The position numbers and the translations under genes are program-made. Shown here piece by piece: positions 1 through 13,942 of a DNA stretch of 64,000 nt (the first letter of the stretch is position 1; each line of letters begins with the position of its first letter). This DNA is from Rhopalosiphum padi (Eukaryota; Arthropoda; Insecta; Hemiptera; Aphididae), in assembly GCF_020882245.1 (NCBI RefSeq), contig NC_083600.1, positions 186,001-250,000 on the forward strand, read 5' to 3'. The notes beneath the pieces were generated by a model that was given only the letters and a program-made list of their open reading frames with translations, was not told the origin of the DNA and did no database searches.

Positions 1-364
1 TTTTTTAACAAAATTTTATATTACGCAATCTGTTACAATTAATGAACAATAAGCTTAAGTGATAAAATAGAACAGTAGACAGAGAAAGACAGAGGGAAGA
101 GACCACCCATCGGAGGTACTTCAGCATGATATAATTTAAAGTTTTAATCCTAAAATAATAATAAAAGTAACGATATTACAATGAGTACATAGTAGTTATA
201 ACTTATAAGTAGCAAACATCATACATATATAAATATACATATAATTTTAAACAATTAAAAGTGTATACTTTTCTTTATATTATCGTCCTATTATATTTAG
301 GATGTTTAATTATCTCAATAATACATAATATATTATTTATTTATTTAATTTAATTTCATATATA
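1..364. other. AT-rich intergenic sequence
   Basis: Very AT-rich sequence with homopolymer and TA-rich tracts. I see no open reading frame, RNA gene or recognisable repeat in it. Confidence 0.6.
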
Positions 365-910
365 GAGGACTGCAGGGGCGTAGCCAAGGGGAGGGGGGGT
401 ATCAGGTCACAACCCCCCCATGAGTTTTTGAAAACCTCTAAAAAAATGGCAGAAATATTTTTCAAGATTGAAAAACTTTAAACTTGATAATGACATTTTT
501 TTTTAGTTTTTGACCAAAAAAAATCTATCATCAAAACAATTAAACTGGCCATCAAATATTTCGTTAATAAAAGTTTTGATTATATTCTATATAATATGTA
601 TTTGTTACTTGTATAATTATATACGTTAATTAATGATTAATAAATGATTAATAACTAATTATAAATACTTAATACATTAATTAATTAAAAAGGTGTAGTA
701 TAAATTATAAATCTTTATATTAGTAAATATAGTACCTATAATGTCAATACTTAAGTTATTTATGTTTTATACATTCGTGTAAAAAAATTTCTGCTACATG
801 GAGTAATGCTAAGCTTTTAGGGATTTATATAAATATAGGTAAGTTTACCAAAAAATTTTGGCAACCCCCCCTCCCCATGAGAAAATCCTGGCTACGCCCC
901 TGGAGGACTG
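365..910. mobile_element. hAT-type MITE with perfect 8-bp target duplication
   Basis: A 530-bp non-coding element (373-902) begins CAGGGGCGTAGCCA and ends TGGCTACGCCCCTG, which is an inverted repeat. Behind the termini come G-runs on the left and C-runs on the right. The 8 bases GAGGACTG lie immediately before (365-372) and after (903-910) the element and match perfectly. An 8-bp target-site duplication and CAGxGGCG-like termini are the hallmark of the hAT superfamily. The interior is AT-rich with no reading frame, so it was mobilised in trans. The intact duplication implies a fairly young insertion or slow decay here. Confidence 0.88.
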
Positions 911-3803
911 TTATTTGCCCTCTGTTATTATTATAATAAATGTGATTATTTTGGTAAAAGTAAGTTCAATATATCATGTACAAAATTATAAATAAATATT
1001 ACTTATAAATTATAATAATATACATAAATAAAGAATTTCAAGAGTATATTTGTCTAATATAGCAAGAGATTGACAAATTGTAACTTTTATACTCGATACT
1101 TACCTATAATTATTTATTAGAGTACCTGCCTGTTTATAAAATATGTATAATGTTATGTTTTCATTGTAGGAAAATATTCACTTCATAGTATTGTCAGCTG
1201 CTTATTCAACTGTATAGTATTATTTGTATTAAAGTAAATTATTTTTTTTTTGAAAACTCCATTACCGGTGAATCAGGTAGGTCATATTTTTTTTTTTTAT
1301 AATTCCTAGGGACTTGTTTCGACTCGACATATTATTATGTTAAATGCTTAAATAAAATGTATATAATTTGTAAAACATTTTTACCATGACATACTGACAT
1401 ATAGGTATAGTAATGATTTTATTTTTTTAACCATGTAAGTTATTGTTTTAATTGTTTCAGAATATAATTAGCATTTAATATAAATTTGAGTGTATATTTT
1501 ACAGTAATAAATGACCATACTTTTCTTAACGTTTCATGCGATTTATTCTTATAATTTAGAGAGACTTTTCCTTTAAAATACGGTTTCGGATTAAATTGTC
1601 ACTGTTTTATACTTGAGTTAAAATATAAAAAAAAAACTTATTGTATTTCTTTAAAAATGGCATTTGAAATAATATTTTCATTTAAAATGTTCTTTTTGTC
1701 ATTATATTTTCTTGATTTATAAGCGCGTCGCATTTTATAAAATACCAAATGTAACTATGTAAGCATTATAAAACATTAAAAATAGCACAAGTCTTTGGGT
1801 TAACCGAGTTGTTAGAAATTCAACGAAATAATTTCATTGTCAGATATTAATACACTATATAATAGAATATAATATTATTATAATATTTTCAATAATTCGT
1901 GATAAAGCTAAAATGGTTTTATTTTAAAAATAAACGCCAAATACTTACTATTGTTATCTCGGTTAAATATTTTCTCCTCCCAAAATTTTTTTTTTAAAAA
2001 ATTAATAAATATCAAATAGCTACATATGTTTCTTTAACAATGTATTAAAGATTTTATAGACTAAAGAACTGAGAAGTGAAGTGATGGTTTGTTTGAACTT
2101 TAAATACTAATTAAAAATAAAAATATTTTAACATTTTAAGAAAAATATTCAAGTTTTTTAAGTGTACTTACACCAATGAAATTAATACTAACTCACCCGA
2201 TAAATCGGCAGTAATGAGGCACCTAAAACGGCTAAAAAATTAAAAATATATCATTGTGTCACCATGGAAATGGTGACAATGTTACACATAATCACATATT
2301 ATAAAATAATATAGATATATGGAATAACGTACCTATTTTATTTAATAATTACAGTTAAATTTCATGTCATGAATTATATTATATAATATTATATACATTA
2401 TATACTATATATATCACCATCTTCCAAAAAATAATCTAATAAATATAATGTATCTACTATATAGTATATTCGATTTCGACCATTTGCATCTATCGCCGTG
2501 GTGTAAAATTGAACAAATCATTCTATAGCTCACGTTACAATACATAATATAGGTAGTATTATTATACCAAATGATGTGTTAAAATATTTATTCCGTTTGC
2601 CACCGCTATAATAAGTATATACAGTTATTTGAGTCCACTTATAGCCCAGACGAATGGGATAGAGAAAAAAATGTTTTAACACCGATATTATAACGCATAT
2701 CATAATATTCGCATACTCACAAGTCTTGTAATCGGATATATGTGTTCTCGTATAGTAATAATACCTATAATGTATATATAATATATTTACCTCCATATAT
2801 TTTACATGCGTATTTTGTATATCATGCTATGTGTAATGTGTATATCCTATGGAATATTTTTATAATCAAATTCGTCCCAGTGTCCTATACGGGTAGATAA
2901 TTCACCGATATGTAGATACGAATATATTGATGGGTATTAGGTATATTATCCTTATCCATACGCATATATTACGAGATGATGATTTCGCTTTTTAAACGAA
3001 CACGTCAGATATTATGCTGCATAATAAACGCATAATATATTTATATTTTATAGTAATCGATCTGCTGATTAATAAATTTATAATTCTTATTAAATTATTT
3101 CGTGTTTGGGTATTTTTATTTTAATCTGTCATCTACGGCGAAATAAATTATTCGATATGTTGTTTCGATGCCGCGTTGAAATTTGCCGACGAGTCTACTT
3201 CCTATAATATATAATATATTATACTTGTGTGTGTGGTAGTGGTACACGCGTATATTATTGTATACACTATACACGGCTATATTATTCCAAACGTCACGTG
3301 TTGCCGTGTTGCCGTAACATAAAACTGGTCTCGAAGAAATGCGTGCATTGTCGGACTGCGCACTATCAGATTCAGTATTGAAAAATTATAGGTTTGCTTA
3401 TATTTCTATAATAATTGTATCCAATAGTTTTCACATCGTATATATTACAGCGAGTTGGTGAATTTTATATTTTCATTCGGCGGCTACAAAGATCCTATGC
3501 ACACACACACATACACGTATAGTAAGTAAAGGTAATTACCTACAGCGTTTTAAAATACAAATAATTTTATCCACACTAAAACCTACGTTTCTCATTTAGA
3601 CGGAATAAATCAAATCAAAATAGATTTACCTGATATTATAATACATGTAAAATAATTTATATGGTTCATAAACAATGACATTAAAGAATAATATCATTGT
3701 GCCCATGCCAGTATACCTATAAGTTGTATCAGCACTCCACGACCTTTAATTATAAATTATTTTATTTTTATTGTACACATATACCTATGTTAATTTTATA
3801 TTA
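911..3803. other. AT-rich intergenic sequence, no gene seen
   Basis: No coding region, exon-like GC patch or transposon end was found. The only local structure that stood out is a hairpin at 2252-2281. Short frames on either strand are rich in Ile, Tyr and Asn, as expected from AT-rich noise. Confidence 0.6.
2252..2281. repeat. Small perfect-stem hairpin
   Basis: The arms TGTCACCAT and ATGGTGACA are perfectly complementary around a 4-base GGAA loop. With a 2-base bulge the stem extends into CATTG/CAATG. There is no following T-run and no adjacent gene, so no function is assigned. It could be the remnant of a foldback element. Confidence 0.55.
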
Positions 3804-4481
3804 TACAGGGTGTGCCGTGAGGATTTTTACCCATTGTGATATCTTCTGAAATAATGGAGATATCATAATTCTGGTTTTATAATAAGATTCACAGGAACAA
3901 GAACTACAGTTTTATTATTTCATGTTTTAATTCATTTTAACGTTTTGGTAAAAAAGAAAAAAAACAAATTTTTTAATTAAATATTTAAAAAAAATTGAAC
4001 ATCGCTATTTTTTAGAGTTCATTTTTCTGAAAATATTGACGTTAAATAATTTTAATTTCATTAATCTTCTGATTTTTAATATTTTTTCGAACATTGCAAG
4101 TCACACTGAAAGCGTTTGCCTGCAACCGTAGAGCACGCGGGCCACATGTTAGATACAATGATACCACTATCGTAATAAATAATTCGTAGTTTTTTTTGAA
4201 ATTAGAAAAAATATTAAAAATCAGAAGTTAATGAAATTAAAATTATTAAACGTCAATATTTTCAGAAAAATTAACTACAAAATGGCTATCTTTAATTTTT
4301 TTTTGAAAATAATTAAATAAAAAAATATATTTTTTAAATTTTTTACCAAAATATCAAAATAAATTAAAACTTAAAATATTTATAGTTCTTGTCCCTGGAA
4401 TCTCATTTAAAAACCAGATTATGATATTTTCATTATTTCATGAGATATCGTAATGTGTAAATCCTCAAGGGACACCCTGTA
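3804..4481. mobile_element. Long-TIR foldback MITE (TACAGGGTGT family)
   Basis: The left end reads TACAGGGTGTGCCGTGAGGA. The right end, read on the opposite strand, is TACAGGGTGTCCCTTGAGGA. The two arms stay alignable for roughly 100 bases (both contain GATATCT, GAAATAATG and ATATCATAAT blocks). Further inward, runs around GTTCTTG and TTTTGGTAAAAAA mirror each other, so most of the 678-bp element is palindromic. The bases TA flank both ends, which would suit a Tc1/mariner-type TA target duplication, but TA is common here so the class is uncertain. It has no coding capacity. A related terminus occurs at 29635-29657. Confidence 0.8.
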
Positions 4482-7400
4482 TATATATGTTATAATATTA
4501 TATTAAGCAATATTTCAAATATTTTTTTAATGTTCAGTTTCATTATTTTTTAATGTATGTGCTGTCAATATTGTCATTGTATACTATTATTTTTTGAATC
4601 ATAATATACATATACAGATAAATACAATATATATTATATTTTAACAATGCTGAAAGTTTTATTTTTGATTTATTTTTAATTATATATAAATCCCTATGAT
4701 TATAATTATTATTATTTAAATTACTGTGATTGTAGGTGAATTTTTTAGATTATGGTTTTATTACTGTAAAAGTGTATAATATTGTAAATTAGTTTCTCTC
4801 GATTGTCCCACGAAAACAATAAAGAACTACTGAAACACAAACTTTCACTGTATAATAAAATTTCACTCAAAAAAAAGCGTTCGAAATACTTAATAAGTAT
4901 AAGATGTTTATGATATTGATAACAGTAACATATTTTAAAGGAACATTAGTATCGCAATGATAACTATAGATAGATATAGTGTAGGTACGGGTATTCATAA
5001 AAATATAAATAAAAATAAATAAATATGAACAAAAATAAAAACAATAATATATATATAAATATCTATTATATTGTAGAAACATTTTATAAAGGACAAAAGG
5101 TTATTTCAAAAGTGCAAATATTGAGTGATTCACCAAGCATACTCTTTCCTAATTATTACCTTTTAATTATGAATTCCTGTATGAATACTGGTTTTTACCA
5201 GATTAAAAAAAAATGAAACTATATTTTTAAATACTCAGAATTTTTATCTATTAAAAATTATCCAGAAATATTACAAGCTACCCTTTTTTCAATCGAAAAT
5301 ATCACTTTTTCACAAATTGTTAAACCTATGAGTTTTTGAAAACGTTGATGCAATGATGCATCTATTACAATGGAAATTCAAACGAGTAGTTTCTAAATTA
5401 AGGTATTGATAATTATACATAAAGAATTAAAATCGTTAATATAAGTATTATTTTTAAATAAAAATTAAATAATTTAAAATAGATGTAATATTTATCCTAA
5501 TACTATTACACTTGTACAGCTATTATAAATTATTAAACTTTAATCAACTAATATAAATGAATAAGGGTTATTTTTAAATCATCATATACCTTATACATTA
5601 CCCTCTATAACCCTATTATTATTATAAGAATTAGTATGCAGTGGTCAGTGACGTAAAGAAGAATTTTAAGAGTGCAGTTAATAAAAGTATATCCATCCCA
5701 CTCATCATTTAATTTCTGTAAAAATATTGTCTTGTTATGCTACATTATGCTTACAAAAAATTATTTAAAAATATATTTTAAATTAAATATTAAGTATTTT
5801 AAGATAGTTTAATGTATTTTTGTTTAAATATTTAAAATGTATCGATAAATCACTATAGTTCACATAAATTAATTATTATAATTTATATATATATATATAT
5901 GCTTTCCTGTAATAACGGTAATTTACACCCACCACCTACAAAAGCACATGCAGGCGTATAGTACTTAATATTCTGTCTGAGTGCCACTGTTAATAAGTAC
6001 ATAAAGATTAATAATAAGTCAAGAAACCACTCTTTTGAATATTCGGGTGCATTGATGTTTTAAAAATATCATCAGCTTAAAAATTAACTGTAGAAATGTG
6101 ATGGTTCTCATTTGAAAATCTAAGTTAAATTGTATTTATATTGTATTTATTTAAACAAAATCATGATAACGTATACTAAATAGTTTGAAAAACTAGAATT
6201 TAGATAAATTTATTATTGAACGGAAAGGGAGATGGTGTGTGGAGCTCGGTGAATCGCACTGTGTATATTATACAAAGATGAGAAATAAAATGTACAATAT
6301 ACTTTGAATATAATATATAGTTTATTGATATATTATATTTTAATATGTACATGCTGTTTTCGAAAATATTAGATAGCTCACTTTGTCCTATATTATAATA
6401 ATAAAAAAATGTTCCCGAAATATAAATATATAACTATTAACTATATTATTCTTATGTTGTTGGTATACCATCACCTTTCTAATGTTTCCAAAGTCATTGC
6501 GAGGAAGTAAAAAATATAGCATTGTCTCCGTAAAAGTAACATCAGTCCAGCGGAATACATGTAGCGTAAGTATAATATATTTGTAGGCGATGAAAAAAAA
6601 AATCGGTATAATTTTTTCGTTATGAAATGGAACACCGTGTCATTATTCGCCAGCAGAGTGAAACGATACACCTGAACCGTGACTCGGTAAATAGGCCTTG
6701 CACTAATATATGTGCATTTTTAATGTTCGATTATATCTTCAACTCCGGACATAAATCATAAGACAATAATTCAAATATATATTATATTATATATACATTA
6801 TAGCAAGTACCTATATGTACTGTGTACATGAGTGTATATAGGTACACCCATATTTCGTAAACAAAACGCACAAGGCACGACGAAAATAAATTAAGAAATT
6901 TTTTCCCATACTAACCACGAAACTATCGCGCGAATACACACTCGATTTTATTTCGAAATTCTCAGCAAGTTCACGTCACGTTATTATACGCGTATATAAT
7001 AATATTATATTATTTTATAAGTATATATTATTGTGCTTTGCAGTCTGCATCCCGTCACCCAAGTATATAAATATGAATTATGAATACGTCCAGGTTCAGG
7101 TGAAAAAGTCCAGTAATACGTCTTATACTGTACAGGGATAAGTTTATATTAGTATTTACTATTTAGTATATTCAGCATGGTCAAAAAAAAATCATTGCTT
7201 AATAATGTATAATAATGTTGAATCATCATTGAAAAAATGAAGTAATATACACTTATTGAAAGAAATATAATATACAAACCTAAAAAAATTAAAATATGAT
7301 CTATAAATAAACTAACAATTTCAAAAATAATACGTAAAATTTCATTATTAAAGCAAAAGTGGGGGGTGGGAGTTGACCATCTTTGTAAATCACCCTTTAT

Positions 7401-10400
7401 ATATAGCCGGACATCGATTTTTTTCACATTTTTTTTTCTTTTATCATTCCTGTCTGGTTTATTATATGTTGTATTAATATCGTTATTATACATAGGACAA
7501 TTATTATTATTATTATTATTACTGTGTATGCGTACATATAAACATACACGCGTTGTCGACGAGATAATAAAAACATGAGTTTAATCGTTTTATTAGAGTG
7601 TGTGTGGCTATAAAAATAAAAGCCGACGCGCTTTATAGTAGGCGTCGGCGTACTTTGAGTTTCGGAAAACCGTATATAAACGTATGATGACAAAAAGGAA
7701 ATATTTACATCGGTACGCTAATAAAAGCGAATCTACTAAGGCTAAACCTATATGTAATAATATTATATAATGTTTCCCTCGTTTGACACTGTGTGTGCGT
7801 GCTCCGCAGTGACGCGGCATCCGCGCGACCACGCGTATATACTCACTGTATATTATTATTATTATTACCCCTATACACAAGCAAACAGAATTAAACCACC
7901 GCCTCATAATATATAATAATATATAATATTGAAATACACCTGCATGTTATAAACAAAATTAATTCAAGATCCGTTGTGGAAATAACGTTGAAATTGCAGA
8001 TTGCAGCATTAGAATCTCAAATTTACGGTCAATCGACGGCTAATTAGGGCACGTCGACTTTATATCATAATATATGTAATACAGCTCGACACCTAAATTA
8101 TATTATATTATATTATACACAGTGCGCGCGTATAAATTGGTCAGACGAATGTAGTGAATGTATTAATCAGTAGGTCCATCGTCATGATAGTGTGGCATAC
8201 ATGTGTTCGTCATATTTGTACGTATAATGTCGAACTCATGTCGTATATAATATAATATTATAATAAAGGCTAATATATACGGCTATGTAATCGCACTGAA
8301 TCGTCGTAATAATCGTATATAATGTACATATCGTTTAAAATACATTAATCGTGATCTATAAGCACGGCGAAACCTATTATATAGTACTCTAGTAATCTAT
8401 AATATACAGTATAGGTATAGCCAGTATATGTCATATTATATTATTGCCTATTTAATATAATATAATATTGTTTACTGTTTAGTGTGAGCTCGTAGCCTCG
8501 TTTTCGTACTATAGAAAATATATTATAGCCCTCTGCATAATATTATAAACTACCTCCTACACTCTACAGCCTAAACTTAAAATTTCACATAACTATTTTA
8601 ATGAAGACTAAATGACAGTTAATAATTCAACTTTTAAAATATTATTATAATTTATATAAATATAATTGTTTACTATCTTGAGTATTGAGAAATACGAAAA
8701 AAACATTAAAATAGTTTTACTTTGAGTTAAAGTAAACTACAAAAATGTTTGAGGGGACAAAACCAGATGTTACACAGTAGTTCTACATATAAATAATAAT
8801 ATATAGACAATAGATAATAGATACTACTTTATAATTTGTATAGGTCCTTATGGACTATAGGTATATAGTATTATGTATATATAGAGATAATAATAATATA
8901 GTGTAGGAATTATTGCAGATAATCAAATACTGCTTTACTCTTTTTTCTCGTGTAAATTCTTCTTCTTTTTCGTTTTTCATACCTAACTACATATATACTA
9001 CTATATTATTAATCTTAATTTTGATTTAGAATAAATATAATTGAATAACAAAGATGGAACGTATTTAGGTATAATAATTTGTATAATATAAAATAATATA
9101 TATTATTATAATTAAAAACCTTATTTTTAATTTCATAAAAAATGAAAGCTAAAGATTTTGTGACGACATGCGTGTTAATAAAATAATAATAATAATAAAA
9201 GTACCAAATTTTTCATAAAGACATTTGTCTGTAACATTCTTCAAAAAGCTGACCCGGCGGAAACTCTTCGACATGTGTTATATCACTTAATATCTCTTAC
9301 ATAACAGGTGTTTATTATGTCGTATACGTTATACAGTTATATTATAATTATTAAACTGTTATGTCGGTTACATATTATACATGTTTTAATAAGTTAATAT
9401 AATTCAACAAGTAATATAGGTATACAATACATTTTTTAAATAAAACCGAATAAGTAACAATAAAGGAACTTAGCATCGATCATTATAAAGTGTAGTGTTT
9501 TATATTTTTTTAAGACTATCTCCACCACCTGTCGTCTACAGTTTGGTATGGACTATATTACATTATCATACATGGTACCTACCTATTAATAAAATAATTA
9601 TTACAATAACTATAGTTTTCGTGAATCATATACCTATTATATATTTATATAATATGATACTAAAATTGTGTTGTATTTTTTTATAAAAATAAATTAACTG
9701 TTTTAATTATTTAATATAATAATAATATGTACATTTTACAATAATAATAATACAATGTATAATAGCGAAAACCTCAGCTTTGATATATACTTTATACAGG
9801 CATCATATTTTTAATATTAAACCATATTCGATTAGGTAAATATAAATATTACTTTTGTTCAATACATTTTTAGATCAATTTCTTTCGTTCTAGTTTTTCT
9901 GCGTTTCTTGTATATTGAATTACAACATGGTCTGCTTATGTTATAGAGAATGAATTGATGATCATGCAATACATATATTTTGAGAATAGTGAAATATGTA
10001 TAATAGGTATATTCAACTTTTCTAAGATCAATGTAGAACTGTATGAAAATAATGGACCGAAAATAATTACACGTAGATATGCTGAATGAATATAAATAAT
10101 TAAGGTTTTTAATATTATCATGTTATTATTATTTATTTACGTTTCCTGTTATTTCAAGATGGTTTGAAATAAATATCGATAAAAAAATGTGCGAGAGAGA
10201 TAAGAAATGTTAATAGCTTAATGATTAATTATTTTTGAATATAATAATATATATATATATTGTATAAATATAGATTATAGGTATATGTAAATACATCACT
10301 TATTCTCAGTATAATGAACCACAGCAGTTTATTATATTATCTAAGCTACATAACAATTTTTCGTTTTAAATAATATTTTAATATATTATATTATATTATA

Positions 10401-10824
10401 TACCTATCTGTTTTGAAAACATATTTATTTCGAATATTTAAAATAAGTGGTTAATATAATACGTATTAATATAAGTTTGTATAAACTTAAATAAAACAAG
10501 ATTTTATAATTAATTTCACAACGTCATTCAATAACGCTTAATGAAAGGTATATTATATTTTGTTAATTTTAACAACTTTTTATACTTATTTTTTAGATTT
10601 TGAGTGGATTAACGAATGTATTAATTTTGTATAATGATATGTATGTGTGTGTGTTTTTTTTTTTGTATATCTGTTCGCTTTTAAAGTGGAAAGAATGCTT
10701 AGATTTTAAATTTTAAATCAGTTTTGGTAATAAAGTGAATCTATTTATAGTATTTTAGAAGGTCAAAGTAAAAAATTCTCAATAATTGTTATTAATAATT
10801 AAAATAACAATAAAAAAAATTATG
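4482..10824. other. AT-rich intergenic sequence with microsatellites
   Basis: No gene is supported. The stretch contains a fragment with the motif GAGTGATTCACCAAGCAT near 5123, a TA run near 5884-5900, a TTA trinucleotide array near 7498-7522 and somewhat GC-richer unique sequence around 7.6-8.4 kb. Small frames in the region have low-complexity composition and no recognisable domain. Confidence 0.55.
7498..7522. repeat. (TTA)n microsatellite
   Basis: Eight or so uninterrupted TTA units lie in otherwise unique sequence. Confidence 0.85.
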
Positions 10825-10960
10825 CAAATTGGTACCGCTCTTTGGTACAGTATAGGGCCAGTAGGGGTCGAGTGTGTCACTGTGATGAATGAGTTAAATA
10901 TAAATTCAACGATTTATAATTGTATACGAAAAAAGATTCTAAGAATATACAGACTGTCAG
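10825..10960 (+). repeat. Aphid-type interspersed repeat, diverged copy
   Basis: This stretch contains a GAGTGTGTCACTGTGATGAA block, then AATTCAACGATTTATAATTG, then GTATACGAAAAAAGATTCT. The order and spacing match, in reverse orientation, the blocks at 22785-22912 and 16290-16420. The family is non-coding as far as can be seen. The short open frame across it is accidental. Confidence 0.55.
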
Positions 10961-12920
10961 AACCTAACATAACCTGATAACCTATATATCATCAAGTATA
11001 ATTTAAATTATATTTTTTGATATTGCTATAGGTAAAGAAATGTATTTTATTATTATAGTATTTAATACAGTAGTTTGAATTATTTTTTGCCGAAAACGTT
11101 GCATTTGAAAATATCATTGTATGTATAAAATATAATAATAATATGATATATAAAAGTTTTATGTCCCCATAAATAATGTTTTTGAACTAAAACATAATAA
11201 AGTAATGAATATAATATTGTTATTTATATTTAAAAGATGTAATTTCGTACAATTTTAACATAAAATACCTATAGAAAAAATGATGCATAAATTTATTAAA
11301 GATTTTTTGCTTTCAATATGAAGTACTAAATATACCAAAAATAAGGAATTTTATGTATTGAATTATTTTCAAACCTTAGTTATATAAATTATATATTTGA
11401 TATATTATCTTTAACATTTTAACTGCAACAATATATTAATTTTAATAATTTTGACGAATTTCATAAAAGTTTAACTTAAAATATATAATAAAAATAAAAC
11501 TGTGCCTATGTGCCTATGTAGTTTTAATAATTTCATATGCAGATACTCGTACAAGAAAAATGTATTTGGGATCTTGTATTAAATTTTCAAGGATTTTGAT
11601 CTATAATTTTAAGAAATAAAACAAAACAAATTAAAATTAAAAATCATTTTATAATAGATTATAAATGATCATTATAAACATTTGGTGAGAATTAAAAGTA
11701 TTTACAATTATTCGTTTTATAATTACATCAACACATCAAAAATGAAATAGGATAAATAGTTTTTTCATGATTTAATGATGAAATGTCGTAAAAATTTGAA
11801 AAATTTTAGTAAAAATTTTTTGTATAACGAGTTTTCAGGCGATTCAAAAAAAAAATATTTTTTATTATCGTATTTTGATTAAAATAATATCTCTAAGCCT
11901 AACGCTCAATACTAATAAATTAGTAGTTATGTGTATACACAGAATATATCAGCTTATTATGTATTTATTTATGCAGTTTTATAGTCATACATGTTTATAC
12001 ATTGTAAATAGTTTTCGGTTTCAGAGAAAAAAAACATTTTTCATTTTTAAAATAAATAAACATGTAAACACAATAACATTGGTGGTATACTTGTATACCG
12101 TACCTACATGATCAGAAACAGATATTTACACAGTTTTGTATTAATTTAATACACATTATACTACATATTATATTATACTTGAAGTCGTTTTGTTTCAATG
12201 CATTATGAAAGCACAAGCTGCACGGTTAAAAAATAATAATAACCCAATACTGAATTCAAATTACTCAGAATAACTTTGTTTCGTAACTTTTTCAAAACTA
12301 TTATTAATTTCTAAAATATTTTTATAATTGACAGTTTTATATAGAATGGCATATTAAATTATATAATAAATTAGCAACGTAATATAATGAAAATATAAAC
12401 ACGTGAATCAATATTACTAACTCAAAAATAAGTAAAATATATCATAATCTTTACCTAATAATAATAATATAAGCAAAGATTGGCCGTCAATTTGTACTCT
12501 TTATATTGTACAGTAGTATGTTAAATTAAAACATGAAACAAAAAATTATGAATTATAACAAAAGAAATTTCTTTAAAATCATATAATTTTAATTTTATAT
12601 AAATATTTCATACATTTTAGTAACATGGTATGCATTTCTAAAATACATTAATATTTTATTTTCTATAAATATCCCCACAAAACTAATTATGATTTTTAAT
12701 GAATTAATAGTATTGGTAGCTTACAAAATAATAGTGAAAAATGATTAGGCTTCCTAAACTGGGAAGTATGGTATGATTTTAATATGTACCTTGTACTGTT
12801 AAAATTGACACACATAATTAATTATAAGGAACACTCAATGATGATTCTCAATTTGTACATTTGTATATTTTTTTGAAACATTTATACAAATATATATTTT
12901 ATATATATATAAAACCTTAA
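10961..12920. other. AT-rich intergenic sequence with a repeat fragment
   Basis: No gene is seen. Positions of about 11655-11875 resemble the body of the interspersed repeat at 13.4-13.6 kb (a block like GTATTTACAATTATTCGTTTT followed by ATTACATCAA). The remainder is AT-rich without recognisable features. Confidence 0.45.
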
Positions 12921-13740
12921 TGACAGGTATCATTGTATACTAAAACGATTCTGAACGGAGATGATTTGTCAGTCTAGGATAATTAGTAGGATATATTATT
13001 ATTATATTATTGCATTATTGTAATATATCGTTATTTTACTCGATTTCGTAGAAGAATAAATTTCATAGGCTCGTAAATTTTTTTCTATATTGACGCTGGA
13101 GTGTTTTTTTACAGTTATTTGGAAAAAAAGTTATGGAGAACCTTTTTTGGGGTTTTTAACCTTACAGATAAATTATAAAAATGTTGTGAATTTTCAACTT
13201 CAAAATTCCTTTCAAATTTTCGCGATTTTGACATATTTTGTAAACATTTGAACTTTTAATGCTTATAAACAAAAATTGTTACTAACGAATTTTGATTTTT
13301 TTTTACTACAAAAAGAACAACTTATAATTCACCTTGTATTAAATTTAAAAAAAATTTTTTATCGGCATTTCAAGAAAAAAAATTTAGAAAAATCAAAAAT
13401 TTCAATGGTCTAAATTCTAAATATTTTGAAAATTTAATCGTAAATAGATAACGCTAATATAAACATTTTGTAAAAATTTCAAGTATTTACAATGATTCGT
13501 TTTTGAGTTACAACAAAATAAAAAAATCGATTTTGTCGAAAAGTGGTTATGCGTAAAAATTCCCGTTTTTCCGTTATGTTTTCAGGGTTTTCCCTGACGC
13601 TTTTGAAAACTACTGGAAATTTTTTACTTTTGACCCCCCAAAGTACCAACTAGATTTAATTTCCTTTTCAAAGAAGGGCTGAAGTCAAAAATCAAAGTAT
13701 TATTATTACTCCAAAACGTGATGACAGACAAAAAAAAATT
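12921..13740 (+). repeat. Aphid-type interspersed repeat, long copy
   Basis: The copy starts around ATCATTGTATACTAAAACG, then ATTCTGAACGGAGATGATTT. It runs through blocks such as TTTACAATGATTCGTTTT, GAGTTACAACAAAATAAAAA and TTTTGACCCCCCAAAG, and ends near GTGATGACAGACAAAAAAAA. The copy at 16420-16895 shares these blocks in the same orientation and order, including the TTTTGAC and A-rich end. There is no coding capacity. The right end abuts a LINE fragment. Confidence 0.65.
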
Positions 13741-13942
13741 TCCAAAGTATTACATTCTGAAAATGAATCGGGCCGACAGAAGTGTCCGCTGCTACTACAA
13801 TCACATGGATGACAACGCCCAGTACATGATATTCTATTGTTCACAATTAGAATTTCATCGCGAGAAGATAATACCCTTCCTCAATGAGCAGGTAACCTCA
13901 CCTGATGAAGTTTTGGACCTCCTCTGCGGTCTGTTTGGCTAG
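13718..13942 (+). pseudogene. 3' end of a non-LTR retrotransposon ORF2 (5'-truncated)
   Basis: A 74-codon frame ends in TAG at 13940. Residues 25-41 read C-YYN-...-Y-MIF-Y-C, which fits the C-x2-C-x7-H-x4-C zinc-knuckle at the C-terminus of many LINE ORF2 proteins (R1/I-like clades, with a typical HTIFxC ending). Two of the four metal ligands appear lost: Asn for the second Cys and Tyr for the His. The following LEFHREKIIPFLNEQVTSPD and the DLLCG tail also suit these proteins. No reverse transcriptase or endonuclease precedes it, so it is a dead 5'-truncated copy. Its first residues probably belong to the flanking repeat. Confidence 0.65.

Noticed and set aside
7149..7907. Several overlapping frames of 70-114 codons
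   Set aside because: Rich in Ile, Tyr and Leu from TTA/TAT simple sequence, with no recognisable motif.
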